Part shown: piece by piece, positions 48,643-58,616 of the stretch
How positions within the stretch are numbered: position 1 is the stretch's first letter
Layout: the number at the start of each line of letters is the position of its first letter
DNA from: Vibrio sp. BS-M-Sm-2
GTDB taxonomy: Bacteria; Pseudomonadota; Gammaproteobacteria; Enterobacterales; Vibrionaceae
Reading direction: 5' to 3'
DNA: 64,000 bases
Assembly: GCF_041504345.1 (NCBI RefSeq)
Contig: NZ_CP167894.1
Coordinates: forward strand, 2,170,001 to 2,234,000
The notes under the pieces: generated by a model
The model's input: the letters and a program-made list of their open reading frames with translations, nothing else
Told to the model about the DNA's origin: nothing
Database searches by the model: none
Position numbers and translations under genes: made by a program

Positions 48643-48793
48643 CGGATAATCCCTGATTAGTTAAGGCTGATAAGCAGCAAACCCTTGTACTCTAGGCTAA
48701 AAACTTAGCTTTCGTTTATTAACGCTTATTTAACTAATAATCACAACCCCTAGATAATCAACGAAATGCTTGGCACTTCAGGAGCTAGGTCAC

Positions 48794-49819
48794 ATGGGTT
48801 CATCATTAATTACAGGTATAGATATAAATCATCACAGCATCAAAGCCGTGGTACTAAAACCCGTGGGGGAGTTGTATGCCCTAGTGGGATACAAAGAGCT
48901 GCCGATTTCGGACGACATTTTTACAGCTAACCATACTTTGGAGTATCAGAAAACTGTTAAGAAACTTAAAGAACTTAGGAAAGGACTGCCTTTTGGCTGT
49001 CGCAACGTCGCCATTTCGGTACCTGATAACACGGTGATCAGCAAAGTACTGCAAATAGAGAGTGAGTTAGAAGACAGAGAAAAAGAGTTTTCTATCTATC
49101 AAACCTTCGCCCATCAATCTCCCTTTCCTATCGAGGAGCTGAGTTTAGATTTTGTAAAGCTGGAAGACAAACGATTTGGTAAAGGTTCGACAAGCAGTTA
49201 TCAGGTATACGCCACTCGTAAGGAAGTGGTGGATAGCCGAGCTTATGCATTAACTAAGGCTGGTTTTAAACCTGTGGTGGTAGATACACAGGCACATGGG
49301 CTGCTCAATATCTGGCAACTAGCCTCGCGTCTGTATCCCGAAAAGAAAAACTGGCTGCTGGTGGATGTTGGCATCGACCAAACGTCGCTAGGAGTTATCC
49401 CGCAGAATTCAGTGCCTTTCTATAAAGACATCGCTTTTGGTACTCAAGATCTTCGCAGTTCGGATAACCCAAGTGATACAGAAGGTGTGCTCGGCACGGC
49501 TGAAGATACCCATCAATTCATTGTTAATTTGATTGAGAAGCTCAAGCGTCAATTACAGCTTTATTCATCGGGAAATGCGCAGCAACCTATCTCTGGGATC
49601 TGGCTGATGGGTGAGGGTGCCAGCATTCCTATGGTAACCGAAGAGCTAGAGCGCCATTTTCAGCTGAGCTGTGAGTCATTGAATCCTTTGTCTCTGTTTG
49701 AGAACAAGGTCGCCAAGAGACGTCGACTGCCAATGGACTGGCAACACTTTGGCATTGCCGCGGGTATGGCGATGAGTGGACTCAAGTGGCAGGGAGAAAA
49801 GCATGTTGCATCAAATTAA
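48794..49819 (+). CDS. pilM: Type IV pilus assembly ATPase-like protein PilM
   Basis: Actin-like cytosolic protein of the type IV pilus inner-membrane platform; it binds the PilN N-terminus. From ATG 48794, preceded by AGGAG, it has 341 residues. SLITGIDINHHSIKAVVLKP is the nucleotide-binding phosphate-1 region, and DVGIDQTSLGV and GEGASIP are the other actin-like loops. An in-frame TTG at 48770 is less likely. The last 17 bases overlap pilN, which implies translational coupling. In Vibrio this operon serves the competence/chitin pilus; no clear CRP-S site was found in the upstream 150 bases. Confidence 0.93.
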   Translation: MGSSLITGIDINHHSIKAVVLKPVGELYALVGYKELPISDDIFTANHTLEYQKTVKKLKELRKGLPFGCRNVAISVPDNTVISKVLQIESELEDREKEFSIYQTFAHQSPFPIEELSLDFVKLEDKRFGKGSTSSYQVYATRKEVVDSRAYALTKAGFKPVVVDTQAHGLLNIWQLASRLYPEKKNWLLVDVGIDQTSLGVIPQNSVPFYKDIAFGTQDLRSSDNPSDTEGVLGTAEDTHQFIVNLIEKLKRQLQLYSSGNAQQPISGIWLMGEGASIPMVTEELERHFQLSCESLNPLSLFENKVAKRRRLPMDWQHFGIAAGMAMSGLKWQGEKHVASN

Positions 49820-50417
49820 CCTGCTGCCTTGGCGTGATGAGATTCGTGCTCAGCATAAGAAGCGTTTTGTTCATCTGGTCATTCTCGGTGTCATCATTGC
49901 GCTTGGTGGGCAATGGGCGGTCGGTAACTATTTTCACGACCAACAAGCCAAGCAGCAAGCGCGCCTTAACTATCTCAATCAATACATCGCTGAGCTCGAC
50001 CGACAGATTCAGTCATTAAAAGTCGCCGAACAAGAGCACAAAGCCATTCTCACTCGACTAGATGTGGTGGAGTCTTTACAGCTTGGCCGCAATAAGACCA
50101 CCGACTTCATGAACCTAATGCCGGAGCTGATTCCTGAGGGTGTATATGTCGACAAGATAAAGATGAATGGTCAGGAGATTGAAATGTCGGGTATCAGCGA
50201 CAGTACGGCTCGTCTCGCCACGATGTTGGATAACCTCGAGCGTTCAGATTCTCTGAAAGGGGTTGAGATGCACTCTATCGTTCATAACCGCAAACGCTTC
50301 AATAAAGAGTTTCAGACCTTCAAGGTCTCTTTTGTGTTCAGCCCTGTGTCTTTAGAAAACACAACCGCAGAGAGCACTGCCGCGAGCAGAAAAGAGAAGG
50401 GGGCACATCATGGCTAA
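49803..50417 (+). CDS. pilN: Type IV pilus assembly protein PilN
   Basis: Inner-membrane component of the PilMNOP complex. From ATG 49803 it has 204 residues. The N-terminus MLHQINLLPWRDEIRAQHKK is the conserved PilM-binding segment, followed by a membrane helix (about 24-42) and a coiled-coil periplasmic part. The start overlaps the end of pilM; its end overlaps pilO by 8 bases. The tail from about 185 is Ser/Thr/Ala-rich. Confidence 0.93.
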   Translation: MLHQINLLPWRDEIRAQHKKRFVHLVILGVIIALGGQWAVGNYFHDQQAKQQARLNYLNQYIAELDRQIQSLKVAEQEHKAILTRLDVVESLQLGRNKTTDFMNLMPELIPEGVYVDKIKMNGQEIEMSGISDSTARLATMLDNLERSDSLKGVEMHSIVHNRKRFNKEFQTFKVSFVFSPVSLENTTAESTAASRKEKGAHHG

Positions 50418-51039
50418 CCTTCAAAATAGGATTAGTTGGCAAAATAGGATGAGCTTGCAAGATCTCGATGTTGATGAGATCACCGAATGGCCATTGTTGC
50501 CTCAGCTTCTCGTGATTCTGGTGTTGATAGTGTTAATCCAAGGTGTTGGCACTTGGCTTTATGTGCTGCCGCTCGACGATGAACTGCAACAGATGAAGCA
50601 ACAGGAGCACACCTTAAAAACGACCTTGCGAATAAAGGCGAATAAGGTTGCAGCCTTACCTAAACTCCAGAGCCAATTAGAGGAGTTAACCAGCCGTTAC
50701 GATTACTTGTTAGAGCAGCTGCCCGTTCAAAAAGAACTGGCCAGTATGTTGGCGTCAGTGAATGAGCTCGGCTTGGATAACTCGCTGACCTTCACGCGAA
50801 TTGATTGGGGGCAAAAGCAGAACAAGGAGTTCCTCTATCGATTGCCTCTCAATATTGAGCTGACAGGTGACTATCACGAGATTGGTGACTTTTCTGCTGC
50901 CATCGCCAAGCTGCCGCGCATTATCAGCTTTGATGATGTGAATTGGCAGCGAGTCAGTCAAGAAAGCAGCACGCTGCACTTTAGGGTTCGAGCTTATACC
51001 TACCAGTTTAAATCGGAGGTCAATGATGAAACCCAATAG
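50410..51039 (+). CDS. pilO: Type IV pilus assembly protein PilO
   Basis: Partner of PilN in the inner-membrane alignment complex. It has 209 residues, with a short cytosolic N-terminus, a membrane helix at about 31-51 (LLVILVLIVLIQGVG), a coiled coil, and a ferredoxin-like periplasmic domain (EYRLPLNIELTGDYHEIGDF-like segment). It overlaps pilN by 8 bases and pilP by 17, so translation is coupled. Confidence 0.93.
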   Translation: MANLQNRISWQNRMSLQDLDVDEITEWPLLPQLLVILVLIVLIQGVGTWLYVLPLDDELQQMKQQEHTLKTTLRIKANKVAALPKLQSQLEELTSRYDYLLEQLPVQKELASMLASVNELGLDNSLTFTRIDWGQKQNKEFLYRLPLNIELTGDYHEIGDFSAAIAKLPRIISFDDVNWQRVSQESSTLHFRVRAYTYQFKSEVNDETQ

Positions 51040-51544
51040 TGCGTTTTACTCAATCGTGTTGCTGCTTGCGTTATCAGGCTGCAAGGCTAATCAAGACTCA
51101 CTGCCAGACTTTGTCGCGCAAGTTGAAGCCAAGGCCAGAAAAGACGTTGAGCAACTTGTCCCAGCAACTGAATTCACGGCGGCGACCTATCAGCGCCAAG
51201 CTTTTCGTCCTCCCTTTGAACTGCCTAAAGAAGCCATTGTGCAAAATCAACCCTTGGTGAAAAAAGACTGTTGGCAACCCAGCGCTCGTTCTCGTAATGG
51301 CAAGTTAGAGAAGTACCCGTTGAGTAAGCTTCGTTTAAGAGGCGTCATGGGAAGCGGAACAAGTGTATTTGGCTTAGTGCAAACACCCAAAGGCAACGTG
51401 GTAAACGTCAAGAAAGGCCAGTTTATCGGCTTAAACAATGGCCGAGTTACTAAGGTGACGAGCCAGTACGTTCAGATTAATGAAACTCTTCCAGATGGCT
51501 TAGGTTGTTGGCATAAGCGCAACGTTAGGCTGGCTCTGAAGTAA
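51023..51544 (+). CDS. pilP: Type IV pilus lipoprotein PilP
   Basis: Lipoprotein that links the inner-membrane PilNO complex to the secretin PilQ. It has 173 residues with lipobox LSGC, so Cys20 is the lipidated residue. A disordered linker is followed by a beta domain (YPLSKLRLRGVMGSGTSVFG, ending WHKRNVRLALK). The first two codons are both ATG; either could start. It overlaps pilO by 17 bases. Confidence 0.93.
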   Translation: MMKPNSAFYSIVLLLALSGCKANQDSLPDFVAQVEAKARKDVEQLVPATEFTAATYQRQAFRPPFELPKEAIVQNQPLVKKDCWQPSARSRNGKLEKYPLSKLRLRGVMGSGTSVFGLVQTPKGNVVNVKKGQFIGLNNGRVTKVTSQYVQINETLPDGLGCWHKRNVRLALK

Positions 51545-51579
51545 ACCAATGTCACATGATGTGGATATGAGATGTAAAT

Positions 51580-53298
51580 ATGATTAAAGGAATAAGTAGA
51601 TTAGTAAGCAAGGCTCTACAAGGTTTTGCTGTGTCTGTGATGTTGGTTGTTAGCGTGCTCAGCTATGCCGAGAGCTTACCTAATAAATTAGAGAATATTG
51701 ATTTTAGAGTGAACAAGGATAAAGACGCCGTCATCATCATTGAGCTGGCGACCAGTACCGCTGTGGTGGATGTTCAACGTGCTCAGGAAGGGTTAAGTAT
51801 CGAGTTAATCAATACTCAGGTTGATGATGACAAGCTTTACCTACTGGATGTGAAAGACTTCGCCACCTTGGTTGAAGGTATTGAGGTCTACAAAGAGACA
51901 CCAAGCACTCGGCTTCTAGCGACGATTAGCAATGACTATCAGTATGAATATAATCTAAAGGGGCGCTTTATTGAGGTGGTGATCAGCAAACCGGTTATTG
52001 ATGAAGTGACCAAAGAAAAAAGCGTTCTAGAGAAAGAGGGCAAGCTGATATCGATTAACTTCCAAGATATCCCAGTACGAAATGTCCTGCAGTTGATTGC
52101 CGACTATAACGATTTCAATCTCGTGGTGTCTGATTCGGTAGCCGGAAACCTGACGTTACGTTTAGATGGCGTACCTTGGCAGCAAGTTCTCGACATTATC
52201 TTGCAAGTTAAAGGCTTGGATAAGCGTGTTGATCGCAATGTTATCTTGGTCGCGCCGAAAGCGGAACTCGATCTTCGAGAGCAACAAGCGTTAGAGAAAT
52301 CTCGCTTGGAAGAGGAGTTAGGGGAGCTTAAGTCGGAAATCATCAAGATTAACTTTGCTAAAGCCACCGACATTGCCGACATGATTGGCGGTGAAGGCGC
52401 GGTCAGTATGTTGTCCGATCGTGGCTCAATTACCATTGATGAGCGCACCAACTCACTACTCATTCGTGAGCTGGAAGAAAACATTGCCGTGATCCGAGGC
52501 ATCATTGAATCGTTAGACATTCCAGTGAAGCAAGTACAGATAGAGGCGCGTATCGTCACTGTTACCGAGGGTAACCTGGATGAGCTTGGTGTGCGCTGGG
52601 GTGTTTCATCAACCAACGGAAGCTTCACCGTTGGCGGTTCAATTGAAGGTAACCACCCATCAGCGATTACGCCGTATGACGACGATAGCGGCAGCAGCGT
52701 GATTGATGACTATCTCAACGTAAATTTAGGAGCAACATCGCCGAACGCTTCGAGTATTGCGTTTCAGGTAGCCAAGTTGGGTTCGGATACCTTGCTTGAT
52801 CTTGAATTGTCAGCACTGCAACAAGAGTCGAAAGCTGAAATTATTTCGAGCCCACGCTTAATCACCACCAATAAAAAGCCCGCCTATATTGAGCAAGGTA
52901 CTGAAATTCCTTATTTAGAGTCCTCTTCAAGTGGCGCTACGTCGGTCGCGTTTAAGAAAGCCGTGTTGAGTCTTAAGGTGACACCGCAGATCACGCCCGA
53001 CAATCGTTTGGTATTGGATTTGAGCGTGACTCAAGATAGACCAGGGCAAGTGGTAAAAACCGGAACCGGTGAGGCGGTCGCAATTGATACGCAAAGAATA
53101 GGTACGCAAGTGCTTGTTAATAATGGTGAAACTATCGTGCTTGGCGGGATATTTCAACACAGCGTGAGCAGTACGGTGGATAAAGTTCCTCTGTTAGGAG
53201 ACCTGCCAGTTTTGGGTGCATTGTTCCGTCGCAGCTATGAAAATGTGGGTAAAAGTGAACTGCTTATTTTTGTCACACCTAAAGTTGTGATTCAGTAA
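51580..53298 (+). CDS. pilQ: Type IV pilus secretin PilQ
   Basis: Outer-membrane secretin channel of the pilus. It has 572 residues: a signal peptide (about 1-30, VSVLSYAES), AMIN-like and N0/N1 periplasmic domains, and a C-terminal secretin beta domain containing VQIEARIVTV, LSLKVTPQITPDN and VPLLGDLPVLGALFRR. The end is standard for secretins (KSELLIFVTPKVV). It is the last gene of pilMNOPQ and lies 176 bases before aroK. Shorter than many PilQ proteins, with a single AMIN-like domain. Confidence 0.94.
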   Translation: MIKGISRLVSKALQGFAVSVMLVVSVLSYAESLPNKLENIDFRVNKDKDAVIIIELATSTAVVDVQRAQEGLSIELINTQVDDDKLYLLDVKDFATLVEGIEVYKETPSTRLLATISNDYQYEYNLKGRFIEVVISKPVIDEVTKEKSVLEKEGKLISINFQDIPVRNVLQLIADYNDFNLVVSDSVAGNLTLRLDGVPWQQVLDIILQVKGLDKRVDRNVILVAPKAELDLREQQALEKSRLEEELGELKSEIIKINFAKATDIADMIGGEGAVSMLSDRGSITIDERTNSLLIRELEENIAVIRGIIESLDIPVKQVQIEARIVTVTEGNLDELGVRWGVSSTNGSFTVGGSIEGNHPSAITPYDDDSGSSVIDDYLNVNLGATSPNASSIAFQVAKLGSDTLLDLELSALQQESKAEIISSPRLITTNKKPAYIEQGTEIPYLESSSSGATSVAFKKAVLSLKVTPQITPDNRLVLDLSVTQDRPGQVVKTGTGEAVAIDTQRIGTQVLVNNGETIVLGGIFQHSVSSTVDKVPLLGDLPVLGALFRRSYENVGKSELLIFVTPKVVIQ

Positions 53299-53330
53299 TG
53301 AACAATTAGATTAAAAATAAAGTTGCATTA

Positions 53331-53393
53331 GTGGCACCTAACCTTGATAATTTCGGGTCTTATCACGAATTATCTGTGAGGAATCGGTGCCAC
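53331..53393 (+). promoter_or_regulatory. Inverted repeat between pilQ and aroK
   Basis: GTGGCACC (53331-53338) and GGTGCCAC (53386-53393) are perfect inverted repeats 47 bases apart, followed by GGGCCTTTTAAT. It could be a weak terminator of the pil operon or a fold in the aroK leader. Confidence 0.45.
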
Positions 53394-53474
53394 GGGCCTT
53401 TTAATTTCAGTACTTGTACTGACCTACCTTGTGGCGATGTCATTGAATTAACGTTGTAAATTACTGCTAAAAAC

Positions 53475-53993
53475 ATGGCTGAGAAACGCAATATTTTTCT
53501 TGTTGGCCCAATGGGCGCCGGCAAAAGTACAATTGGTAGACACCTAGCTTCCCAACTTCATATGGAGTTTCTAGACTCTGACACTGTGATCGAAGAGCGC
53601 ACTGGCGCAGACATCGCATGGGTTTTTGATGTTGAGGGCGAAGAAGGTTTCCGTAAGCGCGAAGAATCTGTAATCAATGATCTGACAGAAGAACAAGGTA
53701 TTGTTCTTGCGACAGGTGGTGGTTCAGTGTTGAGCAAAGAAAACCGTAACCGTCTATCTGCACGAGGCATTGTTGTATACCTAGAGACAACAATTGAAAA
53801 GCAACTTGCTCGCACTAACCGCGACAAGAAACGCCCTCTACTTCAAACAGACAACCCGCGTGATGTGCTAGAAGATCTAGCTGTATCTCGCAACGCACTA
53901 TACGAAGAAGTGGCGGACTACACAGTTCGTACTGACGACCAAAGTGCAAAAGTGGTAGCCAACCAGATCGTAAAAATGCTAGAAGAACGTTAA
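53475..53993 (+). CDS. aroK: Shikimate kinase I
   Basis: Phosphorylates shikimate, fifth step to chorismate. It has 172 residues, with Walker [10 protein letters not shown] at 11-19 and [24 protein letters not shown] and [13 protein letters not shown] conserved. It begins the classic aroK-aroB-damX-dam-rpe-gph-trpS order of gammaproteobacteria. aroB follows after 25 bases. Confidence 0.97.
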   Translation: MAEKRNIFLVGPMGAGKSTIGRHLASQLHMEFLDSDTVIEERTGADIAWVFDVEGEEGFRKREESVINDLTEEQGIVLATGGGSVLSKENRNRLSARGIVVYLETTIEKQLARTNRDKKRPLLQTDNPRDVLEDLAVSRNALYEEVADYTVRTDDQSAKVVANQIVKMLEER

Positions 53994-54018
53994 GTTCATT
54001 TTTTCGGAGAGCAAACCC

Positions 54019-55107
54019 ATGGAACGGATTACGGTCAATCTAGCTGAGCGTAGCTACCCTATCTCTATTGGCGCCGGGTTATTTGAAGACCCGGCGTACC
54101 TTTCTTTTTTATCAGGTAAGCAGAAAGTTGTTGTTATCAGTAATGTGACAGTAGCGCCTCTTTATGCTGATAAAATTTTATCGCTATTGGATCAAGTCGG
54201 CTGTCAGACATCTCTTCTTGAGCTGCCAGACGGTGAACAGTACAAAACCCTTGAAACGTTCAATTCAGTGATGAGCTACATGCTTGAAGGAAATTACAGC
54301 CGCGATGTGGTGGTGATTGCTTTAGGTGGTGGTGTAATCGGTGACTTGGTCGGTTTTGCTGCCTCTTGTTACCAACGCGGTATTGATTTCATTCAAATCC
54401 CGACGACCCTTCTTTCTCAAGTGGACTCTTCTGTTGGTGGTAAAACCGCAGTAAACCATCCTCTTGGTAAGAATATGATCGGTGCTTTTTACCAACCGAA
54501 ATCTGTGATCATCGATACCAACTGTTTATCAACGCTTCCAGAGCGTGAGTTTGCAGCGGGCATTGCTGAGGTGATCAAATACGGCATCATTTACGATGAA
54601 GCCTTCTTTGATTGGTTGGAGCAGAATCTAGAGAAACTTTATCAACTTGATGAAGAAGCACTGATCACCGCGATTGCTCGTTGTTGTGCAATTAAGGCTG
54701 AAGTGGTGGCTCTAGATGAAAAAGAGTCAGGAATCAGAGCGTTATTGAACCTAGGTCATACATTTGGTCATGCGATTGAAGCAGAACTAGGCTATGGTAA
54801 TTGGCTACATGGTGAAGCTGTTTCGTCAGGCACTGTAATGGCAGCTAAAACAGCTCAATTACAGGGGCTGATCTCTCAGCAGCAACTTGAGCGAATTATT
54901 TCTATACTCAAGAATGCGAAACTACCAATCCATACGCCAGAAAGCATGTCTTTTGAAGACTTTATGAAGCATATGATGCGCGATAAAAAAGTGCTGTCTG
55001 GTCAATTACGTTTGGTATTACCAACAAGTATTGGTACTGCTGAAGTGGTTGCTGATGTGCCTCAAGACATCATTAAACAAGCGATCGATTTCTGCCGTAC
55101 TCTTTAA
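54019..55107 (+). CDS. aroB: 3-dehydroquinate synthase
   Basis: Cyclises DAHP to 3-dehydroquinate using NAD and a divalent metal. It has 362 residues. Visible motifs are [43 protein letters not shown] and the metal residues in [11 protein letters not shown] and LHGEAVSSG. The ATG follows GGAGAG. It is cotranscribed with aroK. Confidence 0.97.
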   Translation: MERITVNLAERSYPISIGAGLFEDPAYLSFLSGKQKVVVISNVTVAPLYADKILSLLDQVGCQTSLLELPDGEQYKTLETFNSVMSYMLEGNYSRDVVVIALGGGVIGDLVGFAASCYQRGIDFIQIPTTLLSQVDSSVGGKTAVNHPLGKNMIGAFYQPKSVIIDTNCLSTLPEREFAAGIAEVIKYGIIYDEAFFDWLEQNLEKLYQLDEEALITAIARCCAIKAEVVALDEKESGIRALLNLGHTFGHAIEAELGYGNWLHGEAVSSGTVMAAKTAQLQGLISQQQLERIISILKNAKLPIHTPESMSFEDFMKHMMRDKKVLSGQLRLVLPTSIGTAEVVADVPQDIIKQAIDFCRTL

Positions 55108-55186
55108 ATTTGGTTGTGAGGTTGCCTAGCTAAACTCTAGGCAACTGAAGCGTTTTACTGATCGATCTTATCAGTAGGGATCCCCA

Positions 55187-56704
55187 ATGAGTTTGGCTCA
55201 TGAATTAAGAGTATTGGAGTTAGAGTCTCAAGTTGAGCTGCTAGAGCGCTTACAGCTTTTGACTAACTTTGGTTCAAACCTTGTGACGGTTGCTGGCAAA
55301 GTTGGCTCTGGCCGATCTTGGTTGGCTCAGCGTTATCTTGAAGCATGGTCGACAGAAAAAAATCAGTGTTTACTGCTTTGTCATCCAAGCCAGGACGATC
55401 AACAACGTCGCGCACTTATTCTTAGCCAAATTGTTTCTGACCCGCTGTTTAATCAACATGATTCTTTATCAGATAGCCTGACAAGGTTACTGGATGGAGA
55501 GCCGTGCAGTGTGGTTATCGTCGTTGATGATGCCCAACGACTTTCTGAGCTATTGGTATCCGAATTATGGATGTTGGTACTAGAAGCTCAATCAAACCCT
55601 CAATGGACGATCAATATCGTTCTCTTCTCGGAACCTGGCCACTTAGATACGTTGTTAACGCGTTTGAGTTACGGTCAACAACACAAGCCTATCGATCTTG
55701 AGATCGATGACCTTTCGCAACCAGAAGCTGAACATTTCTTTGAATCACTGGTGATTAGATATGTTGATGATGAGTCTGAAACTCGCGTGCGACGTGCGTT
55801 TAGTAAAGCGCAACCTCTGCCCGGCGAGTTAATGGCTTTAGGAGAATTGAAAGTGGAAAAAAGGATTATTATTCGCTCAATCATTGGCTCACCCATCAAT
55901 ATCGCGATCGTGGTGGCTTTGTTATTGTTGTTAATTGGTGGTGGTTATTGGTGGATGTTCAGTCAACCAACACCAGACGATAAAGCGCAGTCGCTTATCG
56001 CACCGATTGAACAGACGGCTATTCCAACCTTTGAAGTGGAAAGTGGCACTGAACAAACTGGCGTCGATGGTTCTGTTGATTCGGAAGCTGAAACCGACAT
56101 GAGTTACCAAGGTGCCGATGATGATAGTTCGTCTCTGCCACCGACTGTCGTTGAAGATACCGCGAGTGTTGGAGAAGTCGAACAAGATCAGCAGCGTGTT
56201 GTGATCACCTCTGACGTGGTTGATGCTCTGCTTGATGATAAACCTGAGAGTGCGGATACCAGTGCGATTGATGCTGAAGTTGAAGAAAACACAGCTGCAG
56301 CGGTTAGCGTGCAACCTGATTCTGCACAAGCCGAACCACAACCAACAGTCGATGAAGAATCAGACCTAACTGACTCAACACCGCCGACCAAAAAGATCAC
56401 CTTCTCATTTGCTCGTGAAGAGTTACAAGCTATCTCGCCGCGCGCGTATACCTTGCAGTTGAGTGCGATGACTTCATTGGAAGACGTACAATCTTTCATT
56501 GAAGAGTATGACCTTGAGAACAAGGTTCGTATTTACCCAACACTTCGTAACGACACCAAGTGGTTTATTATCACTTATCAAGATTACCCAACGATTCAAG
56601 TGGCGCGAGATGCGGTAAGTGCGTTATCAAAACCACTTCAACAGTTGGAACCTTGGGCAAAATCGATGAATCAAGTACATCGAGAGATAGAACGTGCGAA
56701 ATAA
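55187..56704 (+). CDS. damX: DamX, SPOR-domain cell-division protein
   Basis: Inner-membrane protein located at the septum. It has 505 residues. The N-terminal cytosolic part looks like an AAA-type ATPase remnant (VAGKVGSGRSW, then VVIVVDDAQRLSE), with a membrane helix at about 230-252 (INIAIVVALLLLLIGGGYWW). A long acidic periplasmic linker (rich in Asp, Glu, Ser, Thr) follows, and the C-terminal SPOR domain (about 415-495, YTLQLSAMTSLEDVQ) binds denuded glycan. Larger than E. coli DamX (428 residues), mainly in the linker. It lies between aroB and dam, the conserved position. Confidence 0.92.
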   Translation: MSLAHELRVLELESQVELLERLQLLTNFGSNLVTVAGKVGSGRSWLAQRYLEAWSTEKNQCLLLCHPSQDDQQRRALILSQIVSDPLFNQHDSLSDSLTRLLDGEPCSVVIVVDDAQRLSELLVSELWMLVLEAQSNPQWTINIVLFSEPGHLDTLLTRLSYGQQHKPIDLEIDDLSQPEAEHFFESLVIRYVDDESETRVRRAFSKAQPLPGELMALGELKVEKRIIIRSIIGSPINIAIVVALLLLLIGGGYWWMFSQPTPDDKAQSLIAPIEQTAIPTFEVESGTEQTGVDGSVDSEAETDMSYQGADDDSSSLPPTVVEDTASVGEVEQDQQRVVITSDVVDALLDDKPESADTSAIDAEVEENTAAAVSVQPDSAQAEPQPTVDEESDLTDSTPPTKKITFSFAREELQAISPRAYTLQLSAMTSLEDVQSFIEEYDLENKVRIYPTLRNDTKWFIITYQDYPTIQVARDAVSALSKPLQQLEPWAKSMNQVHREIERAK

Positions 56705-56773
56705 CCCTGAGCTTAGCCTCAAAATATGTTACATTCCGCAGCCTTATTTTTGAGTTGATAGATAGAGCAGTAA

Positions 56774-57619
56774 ATGAAAAAGCAGCGTGCCTTTCTAAAA
56801 TGGGCTGGTGGTAAATATGGCCTAGTTGAAGACATCCAACGTCACCTGCCACCTGCTCGTAAATTGGTAGAACCGTTTGTCGGTGCCGGCTCAGTATTTT
56901 TGAATACTGACTTTGAACAGTACCTGCTTGCAGACATCAATCCCGATCTTATCAACCTGTATAATCTACTTAAAACCGATCCTGAAACCTATATCACGGA
57001 AGCGAAGCGCTGGTTCTGTCCTGAAAATAATCGCAAAGAAGCCTTTCTAGATATTCGTGCTCAGTTCAACGATACCGACAACGTCATGTATCGTTCGCTT
57101 GCCTTCTTGTATATGAACCGTTTTGGCTTCAATGGCTTGTGTCGTTACAACAAGAAGGGCGGTTTTAACGTTCCGTTTGGTTCTTACAAAAAACCTTACT
57201 TCCCAGAAGCAGAGCTGGAGTTTTTTGCTGAGAAAGCGAAAAAGGCCACCTTCGTCTGTGAGGGATACCATGAAACCTTTAGCCGTGCTCGCAAAGGCTG
57301 CGTGGTTTACTGTGACCCTCCGTACGCACCGCTATCAAATACCGCTAACTTTACCTCTTACGCAGGTAATGGCTTCAGCTTAGATGATCAGGCAGCCTTG
57401 GCTGATGTCGCTGAAAAAGCCGCAATGGAACGTGGTATTCCAGTTTTGATTTCAAACCACGATACGACACTAACGCGTCGCTTATATCATGGTGCGGAAC
57501 TGAACGTGGTGAAGGTGAAGCGCACCATCAGCCGTAACGGCGCTGGGCGTAATAAAGTTGATGAGTTACTGGCGCTTTTCCATAAAGAGAAAAACCAGCA
57601 ACACGTATCAGCGGAATAG
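56774..57619 (+). CDS. dam: DNA adenine methyltransferase Dam
   Basis: Methylates adenine in GATC; supports mismatch repair and replication timing and is essential in V. cholerae. It has 281 residues with FVGAGSVF at 35-42 (AdoMet loop) and DPPY at 181-184. The N-terminus KKQRAFLKWAGGKYGLVEDI is typical. It is 69 bases after damX and 204 bases before rpe. Confidence 0.97.
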   Translation: MKKQRAFLKWAGGKYGLVEDIQRHLPPARKLVEPFVGAGSVFLNTDFEQYLLADINPDLINLYNLLKTDPETYITEAKRWFCPENNRKEAFLDIRAQFNDTDNVMYRSLAFLYMNRFGFNGLCRYNKKGGFNVPFGSYKKPYFPEAELEFFAEKAKKATFVCEGYHETFSRARKGCVVYCDPPYAPLSNTANFTSYAGNGFSLDDQAALADVAEKAAMERGIPVLISNHDTTLTRRLYHGAELNVVKVKRTISRNGAGRNKVDELLALFHKEKNQQHVSAE

Positions 57620-57823
57620 TACTGGTCAGAATCACCGCTAAACTCATTAAATTGAGTGACCAACGGATACTTTCTTAAACTAATCTTTCGAACTGCTAGG
57701 ATCTGCTTAGGTGCTTAGGTAGAATTGCACACCAAATAGTCTTGGGCTTGAGTCTTGTATTTGTGTATGAGAGCTCACTAAGGCGGTGACATTCGCAATT
57801 TACTCACTCTTAAGAGGTTTGGT

Positions 57824-58498
57824 ATGAAAGATTTTCTAATCGCTCCATCGATTTTGTCTGCAGATTTTGCTCGTCTTGGTGAAGACGTAGAAAAAGTACT
57901 CGCAGCTGGTGCTGATGTTGTGCACTTCGATGTGATGGACAACCACTACGTACCTAACCTGACTTTTGGCGCGCCTATCTGTAAAGCGCTGCGCGACTAC
58001 GGCATTACTGCTCCTATCGACGTTCACCTAATGGTTAAACCAGTCGACAGCATCGTGCCTGAGTTTGCAAAAGCTGGCGCATCAATGATTACTTTCCACG
58101 TTGAAGCATCAGAACACATCGATCGTACTCTACAGCTAATCAAAGAACACGGCTGTAAAGCGGGTGTCGTTCTTAACCCAGCAACACCTCTGTCTTGCCT
58201 AGATTACATCATGGACAAAGTAGACATGATTCTACTAATGTCTGTGAACCCTGGTTTTGGTGGTCAATCTTTCATTCCTCACACGCTTGATAAGCTACGT
58301 GCAGTTCGTAAGCTAATTGACGAATCAGGTCGTGATATTCGCCTTGAGATTGATGGCGGCGTGAAGGTTGATAACATCCGTGAAATCGCAGAAGCGGGAG
58401 CAGATATGTTCGTCGCAGGTTCAGCTATCTTCAATCAACCAGATTACAAAGAAGTGATTGATGAGATGCGTGCAGAGCTTGCAAAAGTTAACGCATAA
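57824..58498 (+). CDS. rpe: Ribulose-phosphate 3-epimerase
   Basis: Pentose-phosphate pathway enzyme interconverting ribulose-5- and xylulose-5-phosphate. It has 224 residues, a TIM barrel with metal ligands in [14 protein letters not shown] and [18 protein letters not shown] and LEIDGGV. The ATG follows AAGAGG. It is followed by a strong hairpin, so gph is partly insulated. Confidence 0.97.
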   Translation: MKDFLIAPSILSADFARLGEDVEKVLAAGADVVHFDVMDNHYVPNLTFGAPICKALRDYGITAPIDVHLMVKPVDSIVPEFAKAGASMITFHVEASEHIDRTLQLIKEHGCKAGVVLNPATPLSCLDYIMDKVDMILLMSVNPGFGGQSFIPHTLDKLRAVRKLIDESGRDIRLEIDGGVKVDNIREIAEAGADMFVAGSAIFNQPDYKEVIDEMRAELAKVNA

Positions 58499-58541
58499 AA
58501 GTAGAACTAGGGTCAGTTGACCTAAAATCAAAAATTTAGAT

Positions 58542-58566
58542 AAAGGGGCTCATTGGCCCCTTTTTT
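58542..58566 (+). terminator. Terminator of rpe
   Basis: AAAGGGGC (58542-58549) pairs with GCCCCTTT (58556-58563) plus further T residues. Confidence 0.85.
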
Positions 58567-58616
58567 ACGTCTTATCGCTCAACACATAAGACGAATATAA
58601 TTAATAGGAAAGTAAG

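Noticed and set aside
48643-48793. CRP-S competence site before pilM
   Set aside because: No TGCGA-N6-TCGCA-like match was convincing in the short gap.
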